This document shows positions 31,805-40,072 of a DNA stretch of 64,000 nucleotides, one piece after another. The DNA is from Allostella sp. ATCC 35155 (GTDB lineage: Bacteria; Pseudomonadota; Alphaproteobacteria; ATCC43930; Allostellaceae): NCBI GenBank assembly GCA_006738865.1, contig AP019701.1, positions 1,050,001-1,114,000 on the forward strand, given 5' to 3'. The notes below the pieces were generated by a model. That model ran no database searches. It saw only the letters and a program-made list of their open reading frames with translations, and was not told the DNA's origin. The position numbers and the translations under genes were made by a program. The number at the start of each line of letters is the position of its first letter. The first letter of the stretch is position 1.

Positions 31805-33610
31805 TCACATCCGCTGCGGCTGCTCCTCGGCGCGCTTCTTCGCCGGGCCGCGGGCCTGCGCCAGGTTCATCGCCGTGTCGACGAGGCTCATGTGCGAGAT
31901 CGCCTGGGGGAAGTTGCCCATCTGCCGGCGGTTGCCCGGGTCATACTCCTCGGCCAGCAGTCCCACGTCGTTGCGCAGGCTCAGGAGATGCTCGAACTTC
32001 GCCTCGGCCTCGCCAAGCCGTCCCTGCAGGACGAGATTGTCGACGAACCAGAAGCTGCAGGCGAGGAAGGTGCCCTCGCCCGGCGGTAGGCCGTCGTCGG
32101 TCTCGTGCGTGCGATAGCGCAGGACCAGCCCGCGATCCGTCAGATCCCGCTCGATCGCCGCAAGCGTGCCGATGATGCGCCGGTCGTCCGCCGGCAGGAA
32201 TCCGACGAGCGGGATGAGGAGATTGGCCGCGTCGAGCTGATCCGACCCGTAGGCCTGCGTGAACGCGCCGCGGCCCTCGTCGAACCCCCTCCGGCAGACC
32301 TCCTCGTGGATCTGGGCACGCAGGCGCTTCCAGCGGTCCGACGGCCCGTCGAGGCCGAACCGCTCGGCCGCCTTCACGGCCCGGTCGAAGGCGACCCACG
32401 ACATCACCTTGGAGTGGACGAAGTGGCGTTGCGGTCCGCGGACTTCCCATATGCCCTCGTCCGGCTGGTCCCAGATCGATTCCAGATGGGAGACCAGCGC
32501 CTTCTGATAGGCCCAGTCGGCCTCGTCGACCTCCAGTTCCGCGACGCGGACCTGGTGCATGACGTCGATCACCTCGCCGAATATGTCGATCTGCCGCTGC
32601 GCGAAGGCCGCATTGCCGATCCGGACCGGCCGCGCCCCGTTGAAGCCCGGCAATCCTCCGCATGTCCGCTCACCGAGCCGATGCTCGCCGGCGACGCCGT
32701 AGATCGGCTGCACCTTCCGCGGATCGCCGGCGACCGCCCGCAGCAACCAGTCCGTCCAGGCCTCCGCCTCGCGGCGATAGCCGGCGCTGATGAGGGTGAG
32801 CAGGACGAAGGTCGCGTCGCGCAGCCAGCAATAGCGATAGTCCCAGTTCCGCGTCCCCTGATGGCGCTCCGGCAGCGATGTCGTCGGCGCCGCCACCATG
32901 CCGCCGGTCGGCTGATAGGTCAGGGCTTTCATGGTCACCAGCGAACGCACGACCGCGTCACGGTGCTGTCCGACATAGGTGCAGCGCGAGGCCCAGTCGT
33001 TCCAGAAGGCCTCGGTTTCCGCGATTGCCCGTTCCGGATCGGTACCGGGCGCCGGGGGCTCGTGCGACGGGCTGTAGGTCAGGACGAAGGGCACCCGCTC
33101 GTCGGCGCGAACGAGGAACTCTGCGTTCGCATCGCCGTCTGCAATTTGGCAGTGCATCGGCGCTTGCAGCAAGACGGAGTGCGGGCCGGACAGCGCCCGC
33201 AGGCCCGACCGACCGAACCGGGTGAGCCATGGCCGCCGCTGGCCGTAGCCGAAGCGCAGCGCCAGGTGCATGTGCATGGGAACCTCGCCGCGCAGGCCGA
33301 CGACGATCCGCACCAGGTCGGAGGCGCCGCCGCGGAGCGGCATGAAGTCGACCAGGGCGACGGCTCCCGTCTCCGTCTCGAATCTCGTTTCCAGGATCAG
33401 CGTATCGCCCCGGTAATGGCGCGAAACGGTCGTCCGGTCGTCGGTGGGCGCGATCGACCAGCGGCCGTGTTCCTCCGTCCCCAGCAGGGCGGCGAAGCAC
33501 GCTTCGGAATCGAAGCGCGGCCAGCACAGCCAGTCGATCGAACCGTGCCGATGGACGAGGGCGGCGGTCTCGCAGTCACCGATGAGCGCATAATCCTCAA
33601 TGCGTTTCAT
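31805..33610 (-). CDS. GH15 glucoamylase/trehalase-family glycoside hydrolase
   Basis: A 601-residue cytosolic enzyme (no signal peptide) of the bacterial GH15 group that hydrolyses glucosides, with trehalase activity known for some members. The N-terminal beta-sandwich begins IEDYALIGDCETAALVHRHG, SIDWLCWPRFDSEACFAALL. The (alpha/alpha)6 barrel has the signature RNWDYRYCWLRDATF near residue 257 and catalytic-side acids in VSHLESIWDQPDEGIWEVRG. It ends with LLAEEYDPGNRRQMGNFPQA near residue 553, the usual catalytic-base region. The ATG at 33610 overlaps the DUF296 stop (ATGA). Its place in the stress island fits osmoprotectant or glycogen turnover (inference). Confidence 0.9.
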   Translation of the reverse strand: MKRIEDYALIGDCETAALVHRHGSIDWLCWPRFDSEACFAALLGTEEHGRWSIAPTDDRTTVSRHYRGDTLILETRFETETGAVALVDFMPLRGGASDLVRIVVGLRGEVPMHMHLALRFGYGQRRPWLTRFGRSGLRALSGPHSVLLQAPMHCQIADGDANAEFLVRADERVPFVLTYSPSHEPPAPGTDPERAIAETEAFWNDWASRCTYVGQHRDAVVRSLVTMKALTYQPTGGMVAAPTTSLPERHQGTRNWDYRYCWLRDATFVLLTLISAGYRREAEAWTDWLLRAVAGDPRKVQPIYGVAGEHRLGERTCGGLPGFNGARPVRIGNAAFAQRQIDIFGEVIDVMHQVRVAELEVDEADWAYQKALVSHLESIWDQPDEGIWEVRGPQRHFVHSKVMSWVAFDRAVKAAERFGLDGPSDRWKRLRAQIHEEVCRRGFDEGRGAFTQAYGSDQLDAANLLIPLVGFLPADDRRIIGTLAAIERDLTDRGLVLRYRTHETDDGLPPGEGTFLACSFWFVDNLVLQGRLGEAEAKFEHLLSLRNDVGLLAEEYDPGNRRQMGNFPQAISHMSLVDTAMNLAQARGPAKKRAEEQPQRM

Positions 33611-34080
33611 CGGTCTCGCTTGGTCGCGTCCGCCGGCTTCTCGGCGGACGGCCGGATGAGCGCCAGCCCGCTCTCGGGATCGTGCTGCCGGCGCAGATGC
33701 CCCGGCGTCTCGGTCAGTACCACCTCCAGCGTCGGTCGGACGTGCGCCTCGGCCACGTCGCCCGCCATGGCCGAACCGTCGCGCTTGCCGATTACGAGGT
33801 GGATATGCACGACGGGCCCGTCCGCCGATGCCGCGACGTCGCCCAGCAGCGACGCGACCTCCACCTGCTCCCGGACCGAAATCTCTTCGTATTCCTTCTT
33901 CTCCCAGTCGAAGTACTTCAGCACCACGTCGCTGAACGCACCGATGCCGGTGATCTGCGCCGCCGAGAGATCATGCCGACGCGCGAAGTCGCGCAGGCCA
34001 GCCACCATTTCGTCGCCGGACTCGAAGACGAGTGCGAACGTCCGGGTGCCATGGGCCTCCTGCAGAATCTGGCTGCGCAT
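33607..34080 (-). CDS. PPC/DUF296 (PD1-like) domain protein
   Basis: A 157-residue single-domain PPC/DUF296 protein, a trimeric fold shared with the plant AT-hook PPC domain. Marks are RTFALVFESGDEMVAGLRDF, AAQITGIGAFSDVVLKYFDW and the His-containing PVVHIHLVIGKRDGSAMAGD, followed by AEAHVRPTLEVVLTETPG. The His-x-His and a further His in GDVAEAHV are the usual metal-binding positions. Whether bacterial members bind DNA is unclear; there is no AT-hook here. It is coupled to the GH15 gene by ATGA, with an EcfG-like element 62 bp upstream. Confidence 0.88.
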   Translation of the reverse strand: MRSQILQEAHGTRTFALVFESGDEMVAGLRDFARRHDLSAAQITGIGAFSDVVLKYFDWEKKEYEEISVREQVEVASLLGDVAASADGPVVHIHLVIGKRDGSAMAGDVAEAHVRPTLEVVLTETPGHLRRQHDPESGLALIRPSAEKPADATKRDR

Positions 34081-34142
34081 GATGCTTCTCCCATGATGTT
34101 CCTGGCCGGGCGCTTGTCTTGTCGGAACCGGTCTCTTCTCGG

Positions 34143-34167
34143 AACCGGTCCGGCCGGCCGTTGTTCC
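34143..34167 (-). promoter_or_regulatory. EcfG-type promoter candidate for the DUF296-GH15 operon
   Basis: The minus strand reads GGAAC, 16 bases, GGTT, with the -10 end 62 bp upstream of the ATG at 34080. The area is internally repetitive (TCGGAACCGGTC occurs twice at 34123-34150), so this element is less certain than the others. Confidence 0.45.
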
Positions 34168-34280
34168 CCGCGGCGGACCCGTCTGCGGGCGTCCGGCCCA
34201 GCTCTGGCCGCGTTCATGCGCAATCGGGAGCAGCGGGCGCGCTTCGCCGGGTCGGCGCTTGGCAGAAAAGGGAAGAGGGC

Positions 34281-34304
34281 GGGAGGGTCCTTGCGGACCC
34301 TCCC
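34281..34304 (-). terminator. Rho-independent terminator after the PRC-barrel gene
   Basis: Perfect 10-bp arms GGGAGGGTCC and GGACCCTCCC with a 4-base loop lie 16 bp beyond the stop. On the minus strand they are followed by a T-rich tract (CCCTCTTCCCTTTTCT). Confidence 0.75.
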
Positions 34305-34320
34305 GTCGCGGAGCAGAGGC

Positions 34321-35286
34321 TCAGCCCTTGCTCCGATCGTTCCAGTACTGATCGACCCGCTTGCGGTCTTCGACCGAACGGTTCGGGTCGGAGAACTCGC
34401 TGACGTCGACCGAAGGCGCGTCCTCGATGGCCTGCTCGGGCGCATCGAGCACGAAGGTGTTCATGCCGGGGGTCGCCCGCAGGGACTTCCACGGCACGGG
34501 CACCATGTCCTCGCCGATCCCGAGGATGCCGCCGCTCGAGACGATGACGTAGTGGATGTTGCCCGACTGCGGGTCGAGAACCAGATCCTCGACCGTGCCG
34601 AGTTCCTCGTCCTGCAGGTTCCGGACTTCGGTCCCGGTCACCTCACCGAGGTTGATCAGGTTGGGCGTGACCTCGCCGACGGGCCGGGCCGAGACGATCC
34701 GCTCGCGCCGCCACGAGGTGATCTGGCCGGGTTCCACGCCCGCCTGCCGGAGCTGGTCGGCATAGCCGCCGTAGATCTCGCGCAGTTCGGCCAGCACCTG
34801 ACGGCAGCCATCCTGGTCGCCGCGATGGCCGAGCACGTTGGCCGCCGCGCGGAGCGTGCGGATCTGATAGGGCGGCGAGGAGATGCCCCAGCCGGCGTTG
34901 CCCCAGGGCGAGCGTCCCGTCATCATGGCGGTGTTCCGCTGGTTCACATCGTCCCGCTGGGCTCGCGTTGCCGTGCTGTCGGCCCTCCCGGCGGTGGTGA
35001 CGGGCTGGTTCATGGCGCCCGTGGTGCCCGGACGGTTCATCGCGCCGGTGACGTAGTTGCCGTAGGTGCCCCAGCCGGAAAGCCAGAAGCCGTCCTGGCG
35101 CATCCGGTCGTTGAACGCCCGCAGATCGTTGAGGCAGCCCTGCGCCACCTGGCCGGTATTCCGCTGCTGCGTCTGCTGCTTGGCATTCTGCTGCGACTGC
35201 TGTGCAGCCGCCGCCGCGTTGATGCCGACCGCGAGTGCGAAGGTGGCCGCAGTCGCGTGCAGAAGCGCCTTTGAGTTCATGTACAT
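34321..35286 (-). CDS. Exported PRC-barrel domain protein
   Basis: A 321-residue exported protein. The signal peptide ends AAAAAQQ near residue 30. A Gln/Asn-rich region (QQSQQNAKQQTQQRN) follows, then a Met/Asn/Thr-rich segment with the repeat TGAMNRPGTTGAMNQPVTTA. A helical domain lies at about 150-210 (LRAAANVLGHRGDQDGCRQV, LAELREIYGGYADQLRQAG). The C-terminal PRC-barrel at about 220-300 reads EVTGTEVRNLQDEELGTVED, LVLDPQSGNIHYVIVSSGGI and LGIGEDMVPVPWKSL. ATG 35286 is chosen because GGAG lies nine bases upstream; ATG 35280 is the alternative. The initiation region is unusually AT-rich (a TA run) for this genome. The barrel resembles the one at 38159-38572. Confidence 0.85.
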   Translation of the reverse strand: MYMNSKALLHATAATFALAVGINAAAAAQQSQQNAKQQTQQRNTGQVAQGCLNDLRAFNDRMRQDGFWLSGWGTYGNYVTGAMNRPGTTGAMNQPVTTAGRADSTATRAQRDDVNQRNTAMMTGRSPWGNAGWGISSPPYQIRTLRAAANVLGHRGDQDGCRQVLAELREIYGGYADQLRQAGVEPGQITSWRRERIVSARPVGEVTPNLINLGEVTGTEVRNLQDEELGTVEDLVLDPQSGNIHYVIVSSGGILGIGEDMVPVPWKSLRATPGMNTFVLDAPEQAIEDAPSVDVSEFSDPNRSVEDRKRVDQYWNDRSKG

Positions 35287-36057
35287 TATATATATCTCCA
35301 TCATTGGTTGTGCGATGGGGCGAACCTCTCCCGCTCGCCCGCGGGCGCCGACGCCCTCACAGGTTGCGCCGGCCAACGGACCGACAGTAGCCTTGCTGCC
35401 AATGGCGGGGGCCGGGCATTGGAGCCCCGAATGATCGGCCGCCAACGGCTTCCCGTCGGCTATCCGCTCCAGCTCCGGTGCGGATGCCTTGGTGTCACCT
35501 CGCCATCAGCGCGTGCACGAAGGCGTTCCCGCGGCTCCGGAATTGCGTGTGCGCCTTTTCGGGCGACTGTGCCAGCGCGGGTTCCGCCGGCATGCAACCC
35601 ACGGCCAAGGATGCGGAATGGATTCGCATTCTTGTCTCCTCAATCGAGAAGGTGGTCCGGTGAGGGACGGTTGCGCTCCCTGCTCATCGTCCGGGACTGT
35701 GCCCGCGCTCGGTTCCGTCTCTGCCGTCCCCGTGTCTCAAGTCAACGGGGGCATCGGGATGCTGTTCCGGGCGGGGGGGACTTTTTTCGACAACGGGCAG
35801 ATCGTTCAACAACCGCTCAGGGGCGCGTGCCGCGGCAACATGGAGGGTCCGACATGGAGGGCTGGACCTTCTTCGGAACGCGGCGTGCGGCGGCGATGTT
35901 GGCGAGAGGATGCCGGTCGCCGGGAATGTCCCGTACCGGTCGGCGGACGAGGTGGCACGCGGCCGGACGGGCCCGCGGGGGAGGGCGGGACCGGGAAGCG
36001 TACGCGCGCCGTTCATCCGCCCGGTGACGCCCGCCGGGCCGCAACCGGATTGTTGTC
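35287..36057. other. 771-bp stretch with no convincing gene
   Basis: The open frames here lack a Shine-Dalgarno sequence, a plausible composition or recognisable motifs. The stretch holds a run of G followed by T (35768-35787), a weak EcfG-like element, and otherwise nothing recognised. It could hold regulatory RNA or remnants; no RNA fold was identified. Confidence 0.5.
35875..35900 (+). promoter_or_regulatory. Weak EcfG-like promoter upstream of the MscS gene
   Basis: GGAAC, 17 bases, TGTT on the plus strand, ending 157 bp before the MscS start. Both the -10 variant and the long distance make it weaker than the other elements in the island. Confidence 0.3.
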
Positions 36058-37251
36058 ATGCGCGATTTCATTACGATCGAGGGACTCGGCTGGATTCCCA
36101 GCTGGGTCATCGGAGCCGCCATCATCCTCATCGCGGTCCTGCTGGCGCTCGCCTTCCATTCCCTGCTGTTGCGGCTGGCCCGCCGGTGGATCGGCCCGGA
36201 TCGGCAGTTCCTCAACATGCTGCTGCTGCGCACCGCGGGGCCCAGCCGCCTCGGCCTCGTCATCGTCGCGGCCAGCGTGGCGCTGCGGATCGCACCGCTG
36301 GAGTACCGGATCGTCTCGGCCATCACGCAGATCCTGACGATCGTCTTCATCCTGCTACTGGGCTGGGCGGCGGTGACCGCCATCAGGCTGGCGACGGACC
36401 TCTATCTCGGCCGGCTGCGGTCGCGCTCGGACGTCGACGACAACCTGCTGGCCCGCGGCCAGATCACCCAGACGCGCATCCTCAGCCGCACGGCGACGGT
36501 CGTCGTCATGCTGATCTCGTTCGCCGCTGCCCTCATGACCATCGAGCCGGTGCGGCAGTACGGGGTCAGCCTGCTGGCGGCTGGCGGTGCCGCCGGCCTC
36601 GTCGTCGGCCTTGCCGCCCAGCCGTTGCTGTCGAACATCATCGCCGGGCTGCAGCTCGCGGTCACCCAGCCGATCCGCATCGACGATGCCGTCATCGTCG
36701 AGGGTGAGTGGGGAACCGTCGAGGAGATCACCTCGACCTATGTCGTCATCAAGATCTGGGACTGGCGCCGCCTCGTCGTGCCGCTCAAGTACTTCATGGA
36801 GCGGCCGTTCCAGAACTGGACCCGGGAGACCGCCTCGCTGATCGGGTCGGTCATGCTCTATGTCGACTACCGGGCACCGGTCGCCGCCATCCGCGAGGAG
36901 CTGCAGCGCATCGCGGAGGCATCGCGTCTGTGGGATCGCAATGTCGTCGGCCTGCAGGTTCTCGAGGTCAGCGAACGGACGATGCAGCTGCGCGCTCTGG
37001 TCAGCGCGCGGAACGCCGGCATGGCCTTCGACCTGCGCTGCGAGGTGCGGGAGCGGCTGATCGACTTCCTCCAGCGCGAGCATCGCGACGCGCTGCCGGT
37101 GCAGCGGCAGGAGGGGCTGGTTTCGGCGGACGTGGCGCTCCGCCGGGACGGGCCGATCGAGGATGCGACATCGCCGCCCGCAGCTTCGCAGGAAAGCCCA
37201 GCGGCGGATGACCGGCGGGATCTCCGGTCCGGGGAGCGGCGGCCCGCATGA
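36058..37251 (+). CDS. MscS-family mechanosensitive channel
   Basis: A 397-residue inner-membrane channel releasing solutes on hypo-osmotic shock. Four hydrophobic segments lie in residues 1-185 (for example WVIGAAIILIAVLLALAF and ITQILTIVFILLLGWAAVTA). The pore helix region reads YGVSLLAAGGAAGLVVGLAA, QPLLSNIIAGLQLAVTQPIR, a clear MscS TM3. The cytoplasmic beta domain follows with DDAVIVEGEWGTVEEITSTY, VVIKIWDWRRLVVPLKYFME and PFQNWTRE. A polar C-terminal tail of about 50 residues is not conserved. Osmotic protection fits the stress island. Confidence 0.92.
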   Translation: MRDFITIEGLGWIPSWVIGAAIILIAVLLALAFHSLLLRLARRWIGPDRQFLNMLLLRTAGPSRLGLVIVAASVALRIAPLEYRIVSAITQILTIVFILLLGWAAVTAIRLATDLYLGRLRSRSDVDDNLLARGQITQTRILSRTATVVVMLISFAAALMTIEPVRQYGVSLLAAGGAAGLVVGLAAQPLLSNIIAGLQLAVTQPIRIDDAVIVEGEWGTVEEITSTYVVIKIWDWRRLVVPLKYFMERPFQNWTRETASLIGSVMLYVDYRAPVAAIREELQRIAEASRLWDRNVVGLQVLEVSERTMQLRALVSARNAGMAFDLRCEVRERLIDFLQREHRDALPVQRQEGLVSADVALRRDGPIEDATSPPAASQESPAADDRRDLRSGERRPA

Positions 37252-37271
37252 GGGACGCACGGACACCGGTA

Positions 37272-37943
37272 TCAATCGTCCGTTCGCCGGCGCCCTTTGG
37301 GCCAGGGATGGATCGTGCAGTTGGCCGCCGCCGCCGGCGCTGACGGTGCGACCACACGGACCTCGCCGCGTTCGAGATCGATCAGCAGGTCGCGCAGCAG
37401 GCGCGGCAACTGCCAGAGGCGCACGCAGTAGTCGGGACGGTCGCCGAGAAGCGGGCACGCCGGCCTGTCCGGGGCATCCACGGTCCCAGGATTCTGCGCG
37501 ATCGAGATACCGCCGGCGCGCTTGACGGCGAGCAGCCCGCCCGTCGTGTCGCCGGCATCTCCTGTCAGCATGACGCCGATCGCCCGGCTACCGTAGACGT
37601 CGGCGCCGCTTCGCAACAGGACATCCGCCGGCCGGGCACGCCATTCCGGTGCCGCTACCGCCAGACGGATTCGGCCCGGTGCGACGACGGCCATGCGCGC
37701 GCCAGGGGGAGCTATGTAAATGCGACCGGCTTCCACCCTCTCCCCGTTCCGCCCGAATGCCACCGGCATTCGGGCCTTGCGGCCGATGATCCGGGCGAGG
37801 GAAGCGCCTTCTTCGGCCGGGGTGTGCTGCGCCATCAGGATTGCAGCGGGAAGACCGGGCGGAATCTGGGCCGCCAGCCGGGTCAGCGCGAGGACGCCCC
37901 CGGCCGACGCACCGACGAGAATTGCGGTTCGAGCATCGACCAT
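37272..37943 (-). CDS. Stand-alone CheB-type methylesterase domain
   Basis: A 223-residue protein that is only the CheB catalytic domain, without receiver. CheB hydrolyses glutamyl methyl esters on chemoreceptors and deamidates glutamine. The catalytic triad is visible: Ser in AILVGASAGGVLALTRLAAQ (residues 8-27), His in AILMAQHTPAEEGASLARII and Asp in IGVMLTGDAGDTTGGLLAVK. The C-terminal 30 residues are specific to this protein. No chemotaxis genes are present. Similar orphan CheB domains occur next to stress genes or fused to CheR/PAS proteins; the substrate here is unknown. The ATG at 37943 is set by the family N terminus. It is divergent from the PRC-barrel gene. Confidence 0.85.
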   Translation of the reverse strand: MVDARTAILVGASAGGVLALTRLAAQIPPGLPAAILMAQHTPAEEGASLARIIGRKARMPVAFGRNGERVEAGRIYIAPPGARMAVVAPGRIRLAVAAPEWRARPADVLLRSGADVYGSRAIGVMLTGDAGDTTGGLLAVKRAGGISIAQNPGTVDAPDRPACPLLGDRPDYCVRLWQLPRLLRDLLIDLERGEVRVVAPSAPAAAANCTIHPWPKGRRRTDD

Positions 37944-38095
37944 GGAGGGGAAACGGCCGCCCCGCGACGGAGGTTGCAGGCGATTGCGGGCGGCTGCTTC
38001 GACGCCGGAGCGCATACCGCCCGGTGATCGAAAGCGCCGGCCGGAGGTGTGGCGACAAGCGCTGCCCGCCGGTTCGAGCGGCGCGCAGGGGCGGC

Positions 38096-38120
38096 GGAAC
38101 CGTCGCCAGCCGGTCCCGTT
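38096..38120 (+). promoter_or_regulatory. EcfG-type stress promoter (consensus) for the PRC-barrel gene
   Basis: GGAAC, 16 bases, CGTT: an exact match to the alphaproteobacterial EcfG consensus, 38 bp before the ATG at 38159. It is the best anchor for reading the variant elements elsewhere in the island. Confidence 0.75.
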
Positions 38121-38158
38121 ATCGCAGCACCCCCGTTGGCTTGCAGAAGGAGCATGAC

Positions 38159-38572
38159 ATGGACACGCGCGAGACGACCGTCGCTGGCGCCCCGACCGAC
38201 GACCGCGGCCGCGTCGAGACCGACGAGACCCGGAACCTGATCGCATCGGACAAGGTGGAAGGCACGCCGGTCTACAATCCGGCCGGCGAGCGGCTGGGCT
38301 CGGTCTACAATTTCATGGTCGACAAGAAGTCGGGGAAGGTCGCCTACGCCGTGATGTCCTTCGGCGGCTTCCTCGGCATCGGTCGTGAGTACCATCCGCT
38401 GCCCTGGGACGTGCTCGACTATGACCCGCGCCAGGGCGGATACGTCGTCCACATGGATGCCGACAAACTGCGCGGCGCCCCGACCTACGACATGGATTCG
38501 CCGCCATGGGGCGATCCCGCCTATGGCCGTCGGGTCTACGACTATTACGGCATTGCCTACCCGTACGTCTGA
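38159..38572 (+). CDS. Cytosolic PRC-barrel domain protein
   Basis: A 137-residue protein without signal peptide, made of one PRC-barrel: LIASDKVEGTPVYNPAGERL, GSVYNFMVDKKSGKVAYAVM, SFGGFLGIGREYHPLPWDVL and DYDPRQGGYVVHMDADKL. An aromatic tail follows (YGRRVYDYYGIAYPYV). Such small PRC proteins are common in alphaproteobacterial general-stress regulons, with no defined biochemical activity. AAGGAG lies eight bases upstream of the ATG at 38159. It is preceded by the consensus EcfG promoter and followed by a hairpin, so it is probably monocistronic. Confidence 0.88.
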   Translation: MDTRETTVAGAPTDDRGRVETDETRNLIASDKVEGTPVYNPAGERLGSVYNFMVDKKSGKVAYAVMSFGGFLGIGREYHPLPWDVLDYDPRQGGYVVHMDADKLRGAPTYDMDSPPWGDPAYGRRVYDYYGIAYPYV

Positions 38573-38590
38573 TCTCGGCGGCCGGTGAAG

Positions 38591-38619
38591 AAGCGGGCGG
38601 AGGGCTGGTCCGTCCGCTT
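38591..38619 (+). terminator. Hairpin terminator after the PRC-barrel gene
   Basis: Eleven-base arms (AAGCGGGCGGA and TCCGTCCGCTT, one G-T pair) around a 7-base loop lie 18 bp after the stop. The following bases (GCTTCGCCTGTC) are only moderately T-rich. Confidence 0.55.
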
Positions 38620-39246
38620 GCTTCGCCTGTCGGTCACCGACCCGGTTGCGTGCTCGCTGGGCACTGGCGTTCTTGCCCGGAGAGGAACGGCTGCCGGGGC
38701 CGCCTGGAGGCATCGGAGCGACGGCTCAACAGCACGGGACGCCGAGCATCGTCATGCGCAACGGCCGTCGGACGCACATGGTCCGCGGGGCCGAGCCCAA
38801 TCCCGTCCTGGCGACGGCTGGTGGAGACGCGGAGGCGTTTCCCATTCGGCGAGCCGCAGGACGAGTTCGCGGCTGCGGTGCGCGATTTCACGCGCCGCCG
38901 GGTGAAGAGAGCCTGGGCCGCCGAGACATACAACTGGCGTCCGCGTCCATGACCGCGGCGGAGGAGTGCTCTGCGCTCGATAATGGCGGCCGGAGCAACA
39001 CCGCCTCGCGCCTGTCTGGCGGGGCACAGGCTCTCGTCGACAGAGGGGGATGGATGTCGGCGACCACGGTAGCGTCCTGCTGCCGTCGCCGACGAGGCGA
39101 CCGTGCTAGCCGTGGCCGCGTGGCTCGCGTCTTCGTCGGACGATCTGCTGACCGGAGCCGGGTCCGGCCGTCAGCCATGCTCCGGGTGCCGCTGCCCCTG
39201 CACGGAAAGCGCGTCGCGGGTCCGTCGGAAATGAGGGAGGCGTCAC
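38620..39246. other. 627-bp stretch with no convincing gene
   Basis: Several frames are open on both strands, but none has a good start, family motif or coding-like composition, and no promoter motif stands out. Decayed coding sequence is possible. Confidence 0.4.
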
Positions 39247-39588
39247 ATGCCGAAGCGCGCCATTGGCCCGGTCGTTGGCCGCGGCCTGACGGAGGAACTC
39301 CAGGAGGCTCGGGCGCGCACATTGCTGCGGCAGGTGCTGGATCAGTTCGACGTCGGGCGGCTCCGTGCGGATCCCTGGACGCAACTCCAGCTCGGCCTAG
39401 CCCTCACTGCCTACGGCTGGCGGCTCTATCCCCTGGTAACGGTCTACGTCGCCCGGGCGCGGCTGTCGGAGGAGCAGCGCCCGCAGAGCCGAGTGAGCCT
39501 GCCCCCGCGGTGGGCCGAGCAGTTGGATGAGATGCGCAGCGAGTTCTCCTTTCCGGCCCCGGCTTGCCAAGCCCGTCTGCCGCACTGA
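39247..39588 (+). CDS. Small hypothetical protein
   Basis: A 113-residue protein, not recognised. GGGAGG lies nine bases upstream of the ATG, a strong initiation signal. It is a soluble-looking, Arg/Leu-rich helical protein (LTEELQEARARTLLRQVLDQ, FDVGRLRADPWTQLQLGLAL) with one mildly hydrophobic patch (YGWRLYPLVTVYVARARL). There is no signal peptide and no cysteine-rich or metal motif. A large hairpin follows the stop, suggesting a monocistronic gene. It lies among stress-island genes, but no EcfG-like element was found in front of it. Confidence 0.5.
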   Translation: MPKRAIGPVVGRGLTEELQEARARTLLRQVLDQFDVGRLRADPWTQLQLGLALTAYGWRLYPLVTVYVARARLSEEQRPQSRVSLPPRWAEQLDEMRSEFSFPAPACQARLPH

Positions 39589-39592
39589 CGAC

Positions 39593-39631
39593 GGCCCGCC
39601 GGGCGACCCGCGCAGCAACGCCCGTCGGGCC
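39593..39631 (+). terminator. Long GC-rich hairpin after the hypothetical gene
   Basis: Thirteen-base arms (GGCCCGCCGGGCG and CGCCCGTCGGGCC, one mismatch) enclose a 13-base loop, starting 4 bp after the stop. No T-run follows. Confidence 0.4.
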
Positions 39632-39747
39632 GACCGGACCGCAGGCCAAACGGCGACCGTCTCTCCCAGGCTGCATGTCGCATATCTCGACCCACATGCC
39701 TCCGTCCGGCCCGGAAGTGCCGTGACCGGGGAGTGCCGGCAGGGGCC

Positions 39748-39772
39748 GGAACCTGCGGGCGGCGGAAATGTT
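39748..39772 (+). promoter_or_regulatory. EcfG-type promoter for the 88-residue protein and SDR genes
   Basis: GGAAC, 16 bases, TGTT, ending 32 bp before the ATG at 39805. The spacing and position match the other elements, while the first -10 base deviates from the consensus C. Confidence 0.55.
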
Positions 39773-39804
39773 GGTCCGACGTCGGCAGCTGCTGGAGATC
39801 GGAG

Positions 39805-40071
39805 ATGAGCGAAGCACGGACGATCACGGACCACGACGAGATTCGCCGTTGGGCGGAAGAGCGATCGGGCGTCCCCACCATCGTGGCCGACACCGAATCC
39901 GACGACGGGTCGGGCATCCTGCGGTTCGACTTCGGCGAGCGCGAGGAGTCCCTGAAGGAGATCGACTGGGAGGACTTCTTCGACATCTTCGAGCAGCGGA
40001 GGCTCGCGCTGCTGGCGCAGGACCGGGTCGACGGAAAGACGAGCCGCTTCTTCAAGTTCGTGGAGCGCTGA
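39805..40071 (+). CDS. Small conserved acidic protein (often mislabelled branching enzyme)
   Basis: An 88-residue acidic, soluble protein. The conserved pattern is ITDHDEIRRWAEERSGVPTI, then SGILRFDFGEREESLKEIDW, EDFFDIFEQRRLALLAQDRV and a basic-aromatic end SRFFKFVER. Many bacterial genomes carry this family under the transferred name 1,4-alpha-glucan branching enzyme, although it has no glycosidase domain; its function is unknown. GGAG precedes the ATG. The SDR gene starts one base after its stop, so the two form an operon under the EcfG-like element. Confidence 0.8.
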   Translation: MSEARTITDHDEIRRWAEERSGVPTIVADTESDDGSGILRFDFGEREESLKEIDWEDFFDIFEQRRLALLAQDRVDGKTSRFFKFVER

Positions 40072-40072
40072 G

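Noticed and set aside
34125-34162. Plus-strand GGAAC-N16-TGTT near 34141
   Set aside because: It points into a region with only converging minus-strand genes and arises from the same repeated GGAACCGG sequence as the minus-strand element.
35286-35300. TATAAT-like run before the exported PRC-barrel gene as a -10 box
   Set aside because: It lies between the Shine-Dalgarno sequence and the start codon, so it must be transcribed leader rather than the promoter of that gene.
35308-36027. Open frames in the gap before the MscS gene
   Set aside because: No ribosome binding site, Arg/Gly-rich low-complexity translation and no homologous pattern.
38506-38952. Open frame after the PRC-barrel gene ending with a plausible-looking basic segment
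   Set aside because: It starts inside the PRC gene and crosses its terminator hairpin; no independent start signal.
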